From positions 248,001 to 312,000 of the forward strand of contig NZ_WMEF01000003.1 in assembly GCF_009724685.1 (NCBI RefSeq): 64,000 nucleotides of DNA, given 5' to 3'. Position 1 is the stretch's first letter. The number at the start of each line of letters is the position of its first letter. The translations under genes and the position numbers were made by a program. Shown here one piece after another: positions 55,786 to 64,000 of this stretch. The stretch is from Lysinibacillus cavernae (GTDB taxonomy: Bacteria; Bacillota; Bacilli; Bacillales_A; Planococcaceae). Under the pieces are notes generated by a model. It ran no database searches. It saw nothing but the letters and a program-made list of their open reading frames with translations, and had not been told where the DNA came from.

Positions 55786-56265
55786 TTATTTTCTTTTTGT
55801 TTTCGGTGGTCCTAATATTTCAGCCACTACGATTGCTTGCATGAGATCATTTTTTGATTGAGGTAGTTGAAAAGTCGATGTAGTGGCGACTGTTTCCACT
55901 TCTTTTTTCCCAGCAGCTAGACGTCCTCTACTTTCTCGATTAGAAGAACGGCTAGAAACATCAGCTGGAATGACTGGCGGAGCAATATAGCTCGGTATTT
56001 CCTTCTTTACCTGTTCTTCGATAAACTTTTTAGACTCTTCGACTTTCTCATTTTCAGGAATCCAATCACCTATAAACTCTCGTGCAAAATCTTCAAAACT
56101 TTGCGCTCTTCCTGTACGATTCGGCGTTGTTCCCTCCATTACTGGGGGCTCTACCGCTGTATCTTTATTAAAAGGAGGCATTTGCTTCTGTGGCTTTTTA
56201 TTTTTTGATTTTCCGAAAATAGAGCTGACTATGGCAATTATGACAAAGATAATTAATTGTTCCAT
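55786..56265 (-). CDS. Uncharacterised membrane-anchored protein after floA
   Basis: 159 residues: a short N-terminal membrane helix (about 3-17), a long disordered Pro/Lys/Glu-rich linker, and a C-terminal LMQAIVVAEILGPPKTKR motif. That ending recurs in small anchored proteins of several bacteria. It lies between floA and yqfC, the place of yqfB in B. subtilis, but identity with YqfB is not established. Confidence 0.7.
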   Translation of the reverse strand: MEQLIIFVIIAIVSSIFGKSKNKKPQKQMPPFNKDTAVEPPVMEGTTPNRTGRAQSFEDFAREFIGDWIPENEKVEESKKFIEEQVKKEIPSYIAPPVIPADVSSRSSNRESRGRLAAGKKEVETVATTSTFQLPQSKNDLMQAIVVAEILGPPKTKRK

Positions 56266-56290
56266 ATGTTAGTTCTGCTCCTTTCCGTTT

Positions 56291-57295
56291 TTAGGCATTT
56301 GGTTCATTTTTTTCAGACTTATCAGTGCCTACTTTTGAAATCGAGTCGCGCATAGCAGTATCAGCTTGAATGTTACGATAATTCATGTAATCCATAATCC
56401 CAAGATTACCAGAACGTAACGCTTCAGCCATTGCTTGTGGTACTTCTGCCTCTGCTTCTACTACTTTCGCTTTCATTTCTTGAACACGAGCAATCATTTC
56501 CTGCTCATTCGCAACAGCCATCGCACGGCGTTCCTCAGCTTTTGCTTGAGCAATGTTTTTATCGGCTTGCGCTTGTTCAATTTGTAATTCTGCACCAATG
56601 TTTTTACCGATATCTACGTCGGCAATATCGATGGATAAGATTTCAAAGGCTGTTCCTGAATCCAGGCCTTTTGATAATACTGTTTGTGAAATCATATCAG
56701 GATTTTCTAATACTTCTGTATGGTGAACAGCCGAACCGATTGTAGAAACGATCCCTTCACCTACACGGGCAATAACTGTTTCTTCACCAGCACCACCGAC
56801 TAAACGTTCGATATTTGCACGTACCGTAATACGTGCCTTTGCTTTAACCTCAATCCCGTTCATCGCTACACCTGAAATAAACGGTGTTTCAATTACTTTT
56901 GGATTAACAGACATTTGAACCGCTTCTAATACATCTCGCCCAGCTAAATCAATCGCAGCACAACGTTCAAACGAAAGCTCAATATTAGCACGGTGAGCCG
57001 CTATTAATGCATTGACAACGCGGTCTACATTACCACCTGCTAAGTAGTGACTCTCTAATTGGTTAATCGTAACAGGTAAACCTGCTTTATGTGCTTTAAT
57101 TAACGGATTAACAATTCGAGAAGGAATTACACGACGTAAACGCATCCCAATTAATGTGAAAATACTAACACGAACGCCTGCAGCAAGTGCAGAAATCCAC
57201 AGTGCTACTGGTACAAAGGTAAAGAATACCGCGAGAACAATGAATAAAATAACCAGTCCAGCTATAGGACCAATTAAAGCTAAATCAAAACCCAT
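56291..57295 (-). CDS. floA: Flotillin-like protein FloA
   Basis: 334 residues. An N-terminal membrane hairpin, then an SPFH domain (about 60-220) and a coiled-coil with repeated EA dipeptides ([33 protein letters not shown]). Scaffolds functional membrane microdomains. It follows nfeD by four bases; NfeD and flotillins are partners throughout bacteria. Confidence 0.95.
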   Translation of the reverse strand: MGFDLALIGPIAGLVILFIVLAVFFTFVPVALWISALAAGVRVSIFTLIGMRLRRVIPSRIVNPLIKAHKAGLPVTINQLESHYLAGGNVDRVVNALIAAHRANIELSFERCAAIDLAGRDVLEAVQMSVNPKVIETPFISGVAMNGIEVKAKARITVRANIERLVGGAGEETVIARVGEGIVSTIGSAVHHTEVLENPDMISQTVLSKGLDSGTAFEILSIDIADVDIGKNIGAELQIEQAQADKNIAQAKAEERRAMAVANEQEMIARVQEMKAKVVEAEAEVPQAMAEALRSGNLGIMDYMNYRNIQADTAMRDSISKVGTDKSEKNEPNA

Positions 57296-57298
57296 TTC

Positions 57299-58627
57299 CT
57301 ATTCCTCCATCTCTTTATCTGTTTGTCTCACAACAATGCGTGAGCCTTCAACTTTAATAATTTCTACATGTCGATTCACATCAATATAGCCACCTTCTGA
57401 AACAACATCAATGCGTTCACTACCAAATACCATTGTACCTGACGGACGTAGTGGTGTAAGCGTTTTCCCCACTTTTCCTAACAGTTCTGTACGATTAACA
57501 TTGGACACATACCCTTCTTCTGTAGAAGTTGCATCCATCAACACAAGCCTGTTTAAGACATGCAGTTTTTTTCCGAAAAATTTCATCAGAATCACCATTC
57601 CTATAATCGCTATTACAAGCGCAATGAGAATTGCTATTATCATTTGCATCATATTCGCACCTGCCAGTATCAGACTTAGTACTATTAATAAGCCACCTAA
57701 AATACCAACAATCCCACCGGGGACAAAAAACTCTGCAATTACAAGGGCTAGACCAATAATAAATAACAATAATGTTTCATAACCAGCAAAACCTGCAACC
57801 ATATGTCCAAAGAAAAATAAACCAAGTGCTGATAACCCCATTATACCTGGAACGCCAAATCCTGGCGAATATAGCTCCATGACAAGCCCTAGACTTGCTA
57901 TGGACAATAAAATGGGTACAATGATTGGATTCGTAATGAAACGAGCTAATTTTTCAGAAAAAGTTGGTTCGATTGGAACAACATCACTACCATTTAGGTT
58001 TGTTAGCTTTAATAGCTCCTGAAAATTATTAACTGTCCCTTCAGAATAGTGAACCTTAAATGCCTCTGATGCTGATAAGGTTAACAGGTTCTTTCCACCT
58101 GCACGGTATTCAGGTAGTTCATAATTGGTATCAGCCATTGCCAATGCATACTTAGGGTCACGACCTGATGTTTCTGCCGCTGCCTTCATTTGAGCAAGCC
58201 AGGCACTATTAGCTTTTAAATCAGCTGCATTACCTGCCGAATCAATGACTGCTGCTGCACCGATTGTTCCATTTGGCACCATGTAGATTTCATCCGCATG
58301 TAAGGCTAAAAAAGCACCTGCTGAATGCGCATCCTTATTAATATAAGCAATCGTACGTATATTCGTCGCATCCATAAGCATGGCGATATCACTTGCAGCA
58401 TTCACGAAACCGCCAGGCGTATGTATATCTAAGATAATCGCCTCTGCATTGTTTTCTTCAGCCTCTTTAAAAGCTCGTTCTAAAAATGCATGAAGTCCTC
58501 GTTCTACTTCATTTTGAATAGGAACATGATAGACCTTACTGCTTGCAAACGCCGAAGTTAATGGAAACGCTAACAAAAAAGTCATCCATATTACTAGTAA
58601 ATAGCTGAGGATTCTCCGTTTTCGCAC
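57299..58627 (-). CDS. nfeD: NfeD-family membrane protein, long form with ClpP-like domain
   Basis: 442 residues: signal peptide, ClpP-like serine protease domain (AYINKDAHSAGAFLALHADEIYM with the likely nucleophile Ser, and GAAAVIDSAG), several membrane helices (about 230-350) and a C-terminal OB fold (GKVGKTLTPLRPSGTMVF). B. subtilis YqeZ has this layout and pairs with FloA. Start is GTG 58627 after GGGAGGG. Confidence 0.92.
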   Translation of the reverse strand: MRKRRILSYLLVIWMTFLLAFPLTSAFASSKVYHVPIQNEVERGLHAFLERAFKEAEENNAEAIILDIHTPGGFVNAASDIAMLMDATNIRTIAYINKDAHSAGAFLALHADEIYMVPNGTIGAAAVIDSAGNAADLKANSAWLAQMKAAAETSGRDPKYALAMADTNYELPEYRAGGKNLLTLSASEAFKVHYSEGTVNNFQELLKLTNLNGSDVVPIEPTFSEKLARFITNPIIVPILLSIASLGLVMELYSPGFGVPGIMGLSALGLFFFGHMVAGFAGYETLLLFIIGLALVIAEFFVPGGIVGILGGLLIVLSLILAGANMMQMIIAILIALVIAIIGMVILMKFFGKKLHVLNRLVLMDATSTEEGYVSNVNRTELLGKVGKTLTPLRPSGTMVFGSERIDVVSEGGYIDVNRHVEIIKVEGSRIVVRQTDKEMEE

Positions 58628-58751
58628 CTTTTTCCCTCCCTTCTAACATGCTTCTCCCTTGTATATACGGACGATCATGCGAAAAGTTTCACAAATCTTA
58701 TAATTTTTTAAGATTTCATGGTCAATCTCATTACCGACTATTAGTATGTGC

Positions 58752-58790
58752 AAAAAAGCCGAATGAATCAAAGATACCATTCGGCTTTTT
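58752..58790 (-). terminator. rpsU terminator
   Basis: AAAAGCCGAATG (58754-58765) pairs with CATTCGGCTTTT (58778-58789); T runs on both strands. Confidence 0.8.
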
Positions 58791-58820
58791 CATATGTACG
58801 TAAGTGTGAGCAATGTAAAA

Positions 58821-58858
58821 TACCTGAAATTAATCCATAATGTGATTAATTTCAGGTA
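58821..58858. repeat. 14-bp perfect inverted repeat downstream of rpsU
   Basis: TACCTGAAATTAAT (58821-58834) and ATTAATTTCAGGTA (58845-58858) surround a ten-base loop. It may be a first weak terminator or a processing signal before the stronger one at 58752. Confidence 0.6.
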
Positions 58859-58928
58859 TAATTTTGTCTGCTCAGTGAATCATACAATTGCGTGTTATGA
58901 ACGTAGGGATTTTTAATGGGAAATTAAA

Positions 58929-59102
58929 TTACCACTTACGTTTACGTGCAGCTTCTGATTTCTTTTTACGTTTAACGCTAGGTTTTTCGTAGAACTCGCG
59001 CTTTCTAACTTCTTGAATTGTACCACTTTTTGATACAGTACGTTTGAAGCGGCGAAGAGCATCTTCAAGCGATTCGTTTTTGCGAACGACAGTTTTTGAC
59101 AT
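58929..59102 (-). CDS. rpsU: 30S ribosomal protein S21
   Basis: 57 residues from ATG 59102 with GGAGGG upstream: [20 protein letters not shown] start and a Lys/Arg-rich end, classic S21. In B. subtilis rpsU is followed by yqeY; here the next gene is nfeD and no yqeY is seen. Confidence 0.96.
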   Translation of the reverse strand: MSKTVVRKNESLEDALRRFKRTVSKSGTIQEVRKREFYEKPSVKRKKKSEAARKRKW

Positions 59103-59311
59103 CTCTCTTTCCCTCCCTCCGAACACACGTCAATACACAATTAGGCAAATTACCTTCTGTTGTGTACTAAAAAATTATATCGTATTGTCTAATAATGGTC
59201 AATAGAAAGTGTGCGAAATTATCAAGTGAATTTTTGGTTTTATTTTAATTGAATTATTTAAGCACAATTAGCTCACACTAAAACAATTACATTTTCCTAT
59301 TAATTAAGGGG

Positions 59312-59341
59312 TTTACAAAAAATAGAATATGGGCGTAGAAT
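59312..59341 (+). promoter_or_regulatory. Sigma-A promoter of the ktr operon
   Basis: TTTACA (59312-59317), an 18-base spacer, then TAGAAT (59336-59341), about 20 bases before the riboswitch. Confidence 0.55.
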
Positions 59342-59359
59342 AATCACATCCAATTTTAT

Positions 59360-59492
59360 ATCGGCCAAATCTCAAACGTTGAGAACGGAGGACCCAATTT
59401 TTGGGGTTAATTCTGCAATTGCAGAAAGGATGAGAATCTCTTTCGCCATCCTACCCGTCAGCTAACTTCGTCGGCTAAAGCGAAGGAGGTCA
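59360..59492 (+). ncRNA. c-di-AMP riboswitch (ydaO/yuaA type)
   Basis: The conserved blocks are all present in order: ACGGAGGACCCAATTTTTGG, GGGTTAATTC, a variable hairpin (TTCTGCAATTGCAGAA), CCGTCAGCTAACTTCGTCGG and AAGCGAAGGAGG. This class binds c-di-AMP and usually turns off potassium uptake and cell-wall genes. A terminator follows at once, so ligand binding would stop ktr transcription. Edges are approximate. Confidence 0.95.
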
Positions 59493-59496
59493 TAAA

Positions 59497-59558
59497 TAGA
59501 CCACCATGTTAAGCATATTTTCTATGCCATTGTATGCTTGTAAAGTAGGTCTTTTTAT
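59497..59558 (+). terminator. Riboswitch-controlled terminator before ktrB
   Basis: AGACC (59498-59502) with GGTCT (59548-59552), and AAGCATA (59511-59517) with TATGCTT (59533-59539), then five Ts. It is the expression platform of the riboswitch. Confidence 0.82.
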
Positions 59559-59592
59559 TATGCCATTTATTATCTACATAGAGGAGAACAAA

Positions 59593-60930
59593 ATGAACAC
59601 AATTAGAAACACATTAAATCCTCCCAAAATTCTCGTACTTGGTTTTGCACTAATTATTGTAATCGGGACATTTCTTTTAACGATGCCTCTTGCCACGGAA
59701 GACGGGAAGGGACTATCGTTTTTAGATGCATTATTCACCGCTACGTCAGCAACTTGTGTGACAGGGTTAATTGTTGTCGATACAGGTGATACATTTACTG
59801 TTTTTGGAGAAGTAGTCATTTTATCATTAATCCAAATTGGCGGTTTAGGATTTATGACGTTTGCAACATTTTTATTTTTACTTCTTGGAAAGAAAATTTC
59901 TTTAAAAGAGAGATTGTTGTTAAAAGAAGCATTCAATAATATCTCCATTGCTGGTCTTGTGAAATTAGTGAAGAGAATATTGCTCTTTACAGCATTTATT
60001 GAAATAATCGGTGGTCTAATCTTGTCGATTCGTTTTTCCTTTGATATGCCTATGGGAAAAGCCATTTATTTTGGGTTTTTTCATGCCATTTCCAATTTCA
60101 ACAATGCAGGCTTTGATTTAATGGGTGGCTTTAACGGAATGACAGCCTATGTAGATGACCCATTTGTTGTTTTCACAATTTGTGCTCTCATTACATTGGG
60201 TGGCCTAGGATTTATTGTGATGAATGAATTGTATGAATATCGAGTGACAAAACGGCTTTCCGTTCATACAAAAATTGTCTTAGCCACAACATTATTATTA
60301 ACTGTTAGTGCCACGATTTTGATATTTATGTTTGAATATGGCAATCATAAAACACTCGGCCCATTATCAGAATGGGGTAAAGTGTTAGGTTCTCTTTACC
60401 AAGCTGTTACACCAAGAACAGCTGGTTCCAATACACTTGCTATTGGTGACTTAACACATTCCACATTATTTTTGATCATTCTCTTAATGTTTATTGGAGC
60501 TGGATCTGGTTCTACTGCTGGTGGTATTAAAATAACGACCTTCGCTGTATTAGTTGCTACAATGTGGTCACAAATCAGAGGGAAAGAAGATGTCGTTCTA
60601 TTTAAACGTAGAATGGTCAATGAAACCATTTTAAAAGCGTTGACGGTTACAATGTGTGGGGGAATGATCGTTGTTGTCGTGACGATTCTTCTTAGCATTA
60701 CGGAACAACATCATAGCTTCATGATGTATTTATTTGAGGCTACTTCTGCATTTGGGACTGTCGGTCTTTCGATGGGACTGACTCCAGAGCTATCATCTGC
60801 TGGTCGTCTTCTCATTATTTTAACAATGTTCGCAGGAAGAGTTGGGCCACTAACCATTGCTTTTGCCATAACAAAACGACGAAAAAAAGAGGCTTTCCGC
60901 CATCCAAAAGGAAATATAATGATTGGGTAA
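59593..60930 (+). CDS. ktrB: Ktr potassium channel subunit (KtrB/KtrD, TrkH family)
   Basis: 445 residues from ATG 59593, seven bases after GAGGAG; an in-frame ATG at 59506 lies inside the riboswitch terminator and is rejected. Four pore repeats with filter glycines are visible: TCVTGL, NAGFD, RTAGSN and FGTVGL. Imports potassium, sodium-coupled in Ktr systems, with the RCK subunit encoded next. Confidence 0.93.
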   Translation: MNTIRNTLNPPKILVLGFALIIVIGTFLLTMPLATEDGKGLSFLDALFTATSATCVTGLIVVDTGDTFTVFGEVVILSLIQIGGLGFMTFATFLFLLLGKKISLKERLLLKEAFNNISIAGLVKLVKRILLFTAFIEIIGGLILSIRFSFDMPMGKAIYFGFFHAISNFNNAGFDLMGGFNGMTAYVDDPFVVFTICALITLGGLGFIVMNELYEYRVTKRLSVHTKIVLATTLLLTVSATILIFMFEYGNHKTLGPLSEWGKVLGSLYQAVTPRTAGSNTLAIGDLTHSTLFLIILLMFIGAGSGSTAGGIKITTFAVLVATMWSQIRGKEDVVLFKRRMVNETILKALTVTMCGGMIVVVVTILLSITEQHHSFMMYLFEATSAFGTVGLSMGLTPELSSAGRLLIILTMFAGRVGPLTIAFAITKRRKKEAFRHPKGNIMIG

Positions 60931-60957
60931 CCAAATTAAAGGAGTGTGCTATACACC

Positions 60958-61614
60958 ATGGCTATCAAACAATATGCTGTAATAGGTTTAGGAAGATTTG
61001 GAACAAGTGTCGCTCGCAGATTGCATGAAGCTGGACAGGAAATATTGGGAATTGACATTAATGAAGAGAGAGTGGAGGATGCAGAGCCCTATGTGACCCA
61101 TGCAGTGGTAGCTGACACAACAGAAGAAAAAGCATTAACTTCATTAGGTATTGGTAATTTTGATTGTGTCATCGTGGCCATAGGTAACGATATGCAGTCT
61201 AGTATTTTAACTGTATCCTTATTAAAAGAGCTAGGTATTAAAAAAGTTATTGCTAAGGCACTAGGTAAAAGACATGGGCAAGTGTTAGATAAAGTAGGTG
61301 CTGATTGGATAATTTATCCTGAGCGAGATATGGGAGAGCGTGTGGCAAATCAGCTACTGTCCCCAAATATGCTGAATTATATCGAATTATCTAAGGAATA
61401 TAGTATTGAAGAAATTATGATTCCTAGCAATATGGCTGGGCATAATCTTCGAGATTTAGATTTGCGTGCAAAATATAACGTCAGTGTGATTGCCATTGTA
61501 CGTGAAGGTGAAATTATTATTTCTCCTTCTCCTGAGCAGAATATTGAAAAGGAAGATTTATTAGTGATGATTGGTCACCGAAAAGATCTTAATTTATTTT
61601 CAAATTTACAATAA
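60958..61614 (+). CDS. ktrA: Ktr regulatory RCK subunit (KtrA/KtrC)
   Basis: 218 residues: RCK_N Rossmann domain (GLGRFGTSVARRL with acidic D in LGIDINE) binding ATP/ADP or NAD(H), then RCK_C (about 135-218), a known c-di-AMP site in homologues. Order ktrB-ktrA is the reverse of B. subtilis ktrAB. ATG 60958 gives the family N-terminus; AAGGAG is rather far (about 14 bases). Confidence 0.92.
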   Translation: MAIKQYAVIGLGRFGTSVARRLHEAGQEILGIDINEERVEDAEPYVTHAVVADTTEEKALTSLGIGNFDCVIVAIGNDMQSSILTVSLLKELGIKKVIAKALGKRHGQVLDKVGADWIIYPERDMGERVANQLLSPNMLNYIELSKEYSIEEIMIPSNMAGHNLRDLDLRAKYNVSVIAIVREGEIIISPSPEQNIEKEDLLVMIGHRKDLNLFSNLQ

Positions 61615-61753
61615 CAACAAAAAGGTATAAAAACTTCAGTCTATTATAAATCGATTACAGGGGTCGAATCCACTAATAGGCTTTCAATACTTATATTGTG
61701 TAAACGTAGCATCCTCCTTTCTGTATTCACATTTTTATTCTGATTCGACATAA

Positions 61754-61799
61754 AGAAGCCATCCGCTCATGCAAATCATTGCTTGAGCGGATGGCTTCT
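61754..61799 (-). terminator. deoC terminator
   Basis: The long arms AGAAGCCATCCGCTCA (61754-61769) and TGAGCGGATGGCTTCT (61784-61799) pair perfectly. Confidence 0.82.
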
Positions 61800-61815
61800 A
61801 AAGTTAAGTCAATAT

Positions 61816-62487
61816 TTAATAATTAGAATCAGCAATTAAACCATTCATAATAGCAACGCCAGAGCTTGCTCCAATACGAGTGGCACCAGCTTCAACCATT
61901 TTTTTCATGTCCTCTAAGCTACGAACGCCACCTGAAGCTTTTACACCAAGCTCAGGACCTACTGTTTTACGCATAAGGGAAATATCTTCTGCTGTTGCCC
62001 CACCAGTAGAAAAACCAGTAGATGTTTTCACATAGTCAGCACCTGCTGCCACAGCCAACTCACATGCTTTCACTTTTTCTTCGTCTGTTAATAAGCATGC
62101 TTCAATAATGACTTTGACAAGTGCGCTACCTTTAGCTGCTTCCACTACTGCCGCAATATCTGCTTGTACAAGTTCATAGTTTTTATCTTTTAAGGCACCG
62201 ATATTAATAACCATATCTACTTCTTGTGCACCGTTAGCAATCGCATCTTTTACTTCAAATGCTTTCAATGCTGGCGTGTTAGCACCAAGTGGGAAACCAA
62301 TAACCGTACAAACTAAAACGTCTGAACCTTGTAATAACTCGCTACTGCGCTTCACCCATGTTGGATTTACACAAACAGAAGCAAAGTTAAATTGTTTTGC
62401 TTCAGCACATAGTTTTTCAATTTGTTCCTTTGTTGTTTCAGCCTTTAATAATGTATGATCAATCATACGCGCAAAATTTTGTTCCAT
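61816..62487 (-). CDS. deoC: Deoxyribose-phosphate aldolase
   Basis: 223 residues from ATG 62487 (GGAG upstream; a longer frame to 62508 lacks support). TIM barrel: IDHTLL start, [22 protein letters not shown] with the catalytic Lys, and [15 protein letters not shown] with the Schiff-base Lys. Splits deoxyribose-5-phosphate into acetaldehyde and glyceraldehyde-3-phosphate. Stands alone. Confidence 0.95.
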   Translation of the reverse strand: MEQNFARMIDHTLLKAETTKEQIEKLCAEAKQFNFASVCVNPTWVKRSSELLQGSDVLVCTVIGFPLGANTPALKAFEVKDAIANGAQEVDMVINIGALKDKNYELVQADIAAVVEAAKGSALVKVIIEACLLTDEEKVKACELAVAAGADYVKTSTGFSTGGATAEDISLMRKTVGPELGVKASGGVRSLEDMKKMVEAGATRIGASSGVAIMNGLIADSNY

Positions 62488-62591
62488 TGTTAAACGCTCC
62501 TTCTCCAAGCAAGATGTACGTACCTCTTCGAATCATACCATTTTTTCACGTTGGCGTCTAATTTCTTTCTTCGATAAACATTTATGAAATG

Positions 62592-63353
62592 CTATGATAA
62601 CGTTCTTAGAAACTCAGCTAAATTAAAATACGCTGTTAATGGCTTTTTTCGCCCATCTTTATGCCACTGGTGATAAAGATGAAAAACGGTATGGATGTCG
62701 CCATTATGACACCTTTCAACTAGATAGTAGATGCATTGTAAGCTACGCCAATAATCAAACATAACGGCAGTTAAACTCTTTTCTAAGTAACTCGCTGCAC
62801 CAAAATCATCTAGTGAGTAGTTACCATATTGTTTTTTATACAGGTTGATCATCTCACGCTCTATCTCAAGCTCTTCATTGAATTGTTTGGGAGACAATAG
62901 TAACTTTTTAGATAAATATTCACACATACCTTCTTCAAACCAAATACTATCATTTCTTTCATCTCCAAACTCATCTATAAATAAATCTGAGTGATGGGTT
63001 AATTCATGCGCTAAAATACATGAAATGTGCTCAATATCAATTGACCTGTAATATTGTTCTACCCTTTTATTTTGTTTACCATCCAATTGTTTTAAATAAA
63101 ATTGGCGCCATTCATTTACATTTGGACTCATGTAAATAACATCTTTGTTTGTGTAAGCAGGGATTGAAATACTTGAAAAAATATTGGTAGCTATTTCTTT
63201 TGATGTCCATATAATAGCTTTTGGAAGTTCCGTTAATCCATAGTTTTCTTCCAATATTTTCTTGTACTCCTTTAATCGTTCAGTAAGTTGATCAATAGCT
63301 GGTATGTTCTGTTCCATTTCCTCTCTAGTTTCATAGGCAAAAATTTGCTTCAT
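62592..63353 (-). CDS. Putative gluzincin-type metallopeptidase, cytoplasmic
   Basis: 253 residues with no signal peptide or membrane helix. HELTHH (His116, Glu117, His120) is followed about 20 residues later by WFEEGMCEYLS (Glu140/141), the zinc-ligand arrangement of the gluzincin / peptidase MA clan. The rest is helical and unrecognised. AAGGTG before the ATG. It lies between deoC and mtaB, where B. subtilis has no equivalent known to me. Activity is inferred from motifs. Confidence 0.65.
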   Translation of the reverse strand: MKQIFAYETREEMEQNIPAIDQLTERLKEYKKILEENYGLTELPKAIIWTSKEIATNIFSSISIPAYTNKDVIYMSPNVNEWRQFYLKQLDGKQNKRVEQYYRSIDIEHISCILAHELTHHSDLFIDEFGDERNDSIWFEEGMCEYLSKKLLLSPKQFNEELEIEREMINLYKKQYGNYSLDDFGAASYLEKSLTAVMFDYWRSLQCIYYLVERCHNGDIHTVFHLYHQWHKDGRKKPLTAYFNLAEFLRTLS

Positions 63354-63420
63354 ACTCTGTCACCTTCTGACTTTTTTTGTCTCATTATTATAACATTGAA
63401 ATTGGAACTATCATCCAACA

Positions 63421-63455
63421 AAAAAGGTTGCCTACAAAAGCAGGCAACCCTTTTT
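63421..63455 (-). terminator. mtaB terminator
   Basis: GGTTGCCT (63426-63433) and AGGCAACC (around 63441-63448) flank a short loop, with A/T runs both sides. Confidence 0.82.
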
Positions 63456-63459
63456 CATA

Positions 63460-64000
63460 TTAATTAACTGTTTCTAAAACTCGTACAAATTGTCCTTGTG
63501 AATGTGGATAACCTGCTTGCGTTATTTTTACCTTTACAAGCTGTCCAATCAGACTTTCTGGACCTTCAAACACTATTTTTAAGTAATTATCTGTATAGCC
63601 CGTTAGAAGACCTTCCTCTTCACTGCCATCTTGGACAAATTCTTCAGGGATCACTTCTAATACTCGATCTTCAAAACGAGAGGCATATTCTTTTGCCAGT
63701 TGATCGTTTAAAGAGATAAGTCGATGTACGCGCTCGTTTTTAATGTCTTCATCAATTTGATCCTCCATACGTGCAGCTGGTGTGCCTGTGCGTGGAGAGA
63801 ATGGGAAAACATGTAGCTCCGAGAATTTATGATCACGAATAAAGTTGTATGTTTCCATAAACTCTTCCTCTGTCTCACCTGGGAAGCCAACAATGACGTC
63901 AGATGTTACAGCTAAATCAGGTAATGCTTCATGTAATTTCGTTAAACGTTCACCGAAAAATTCCATTGTATATTTACGACGCATACGTTTTAACACCGTA
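63460..64000 (-). CDS. mtaB: tRNA t6A37 methylthiotransferase MtaB, C-terminal part
   Basis: The frame is open to the right edge, so only about 180 residues are seen. VLKRMRRKYT, DVIVGFPGETEEEF and FPFSPRTGTPAA are radical-SAM methylthiotransferase motifs; the end is a TRAM RNA-binding domain (LTGYTDNYLKIVF...GQLVKVKI). MtaB (YqeV) makes ms2t6A in tRNA; the yqe location favours it over MiaB. The N-terminal [4Fe-4S] domains lie outside the window. Confidence 0.9.
   Translation of the reverse strand, partial: TVLKRMRRKYTMEFFGERLTKLHEALPDLAVTSDVIVGFPGETEEEFMETYNFIRDHKFSELHVFPFSPRTGTPAARMEDQIDEDIKNERVHRLISLNDQLAKEYASRFEDRVLEVIPEEFVQDGSEEEGLLTGYTDNYLKIVFEGPESLIGQLVKVKITQAGYPHSQGQFVRVLETVN

Noticed and set aside
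59506-59592. Upstream in-frame ATG as the start of ktrB
   Set aside because: It lies inside the riboswitch terminator. The ATG at 59593 has GAGGAG at the right distance and gives the family N-terminus.

Overview
This window is a low-GC Gram-positive chromosome segment from the Bacillales. Gene content and synteny fit the Lysinibacillus / Planococcaceae side of the order; this is inferred from protein resemblance and gene order, with no database search. No prophage, complete insertion sequence, rRNA, tRNA or CRISPR array was seen. Most of the window is the conserved 'yqe-yqf' core: mtaB, rpsU, nfeD-floA, yqfC-yqfD-phoH-pgpH-ybeY-dgkA-cdd-era-recO, glyS, ccpN-yqfL-dnaG-sigA, cccA, trmK-yqfO, ispH-yqfQ, cshB-nfo-yqfT and znuC-znuB-zur. 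Most of it is read on the minus strand. Accessory blocks interrupt it.

Layout. 1-415: an N-terminally short, apparently catalytically dead MraY/TagO-like membrane protein that runs off the left edge. 697-7337: a five-gene exopolysaccharide operon matching Bacillus subtilis ydaJKLMN, comprising a GH8-like lipoprotein, a degenerate GGDEF c-di-GMP receptor, a DUF2334 protein, a GT2 synthase and a BcsB-like protein. 7613-12808: isochorismatase-type hydrolase, serC, a Cys-rich probable spore protein, the zinc-uptake operon with its regulator, and yqfT. 12859-15067: nfo and cshB. 15361-24674: bdhA and a complete kdp system, with two tiny membrane-peptide genes ahead of kdpA and a divergent kdpDE; this block separates cshB from yqfQ-ispH. 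26447-31434: a dicarboxylate locus (dctR-dctS, dctB, dctP). 31824-34910: small poorly known genes. 34926-43306: yqfO-trmK, cccA, sigA-dnaG, yqfL-ccpN. 43430-45120: a T-box leader and an alpha2-type glycyl-tRNA synthetase. 45173-46909: an HD-GYP protein. 47707-58627: recO to nfeD. 58929-64000: rpsU, a ktr potassium operon under a c-di-AMP riboswitch, deoC, a gluzincin-like protein and the 3' part of mtaB.

Second-messenger themes recur. c-di-GMP: a receptor-type GGDEF protein in the polysaccharide operon and an HD-GYP protein. c-di-AMP: the riboswitch before ktr and the PgpH phosphodiesterase. Potassium: kdp with its own two-component system, plus ktr.

The least explained signal is a family of 27-base hairpins with a conserved loop (close to CTTCGCTTTC) and changing, mostly complementary 6-base arms. 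Five copies stand in an exact 44-base tandem array between pgpH and phoH (53184-53386). Single diverged copies sit inside a longer dispersed intergenic repeat at 37001, 48613 and, inverted, 47433.
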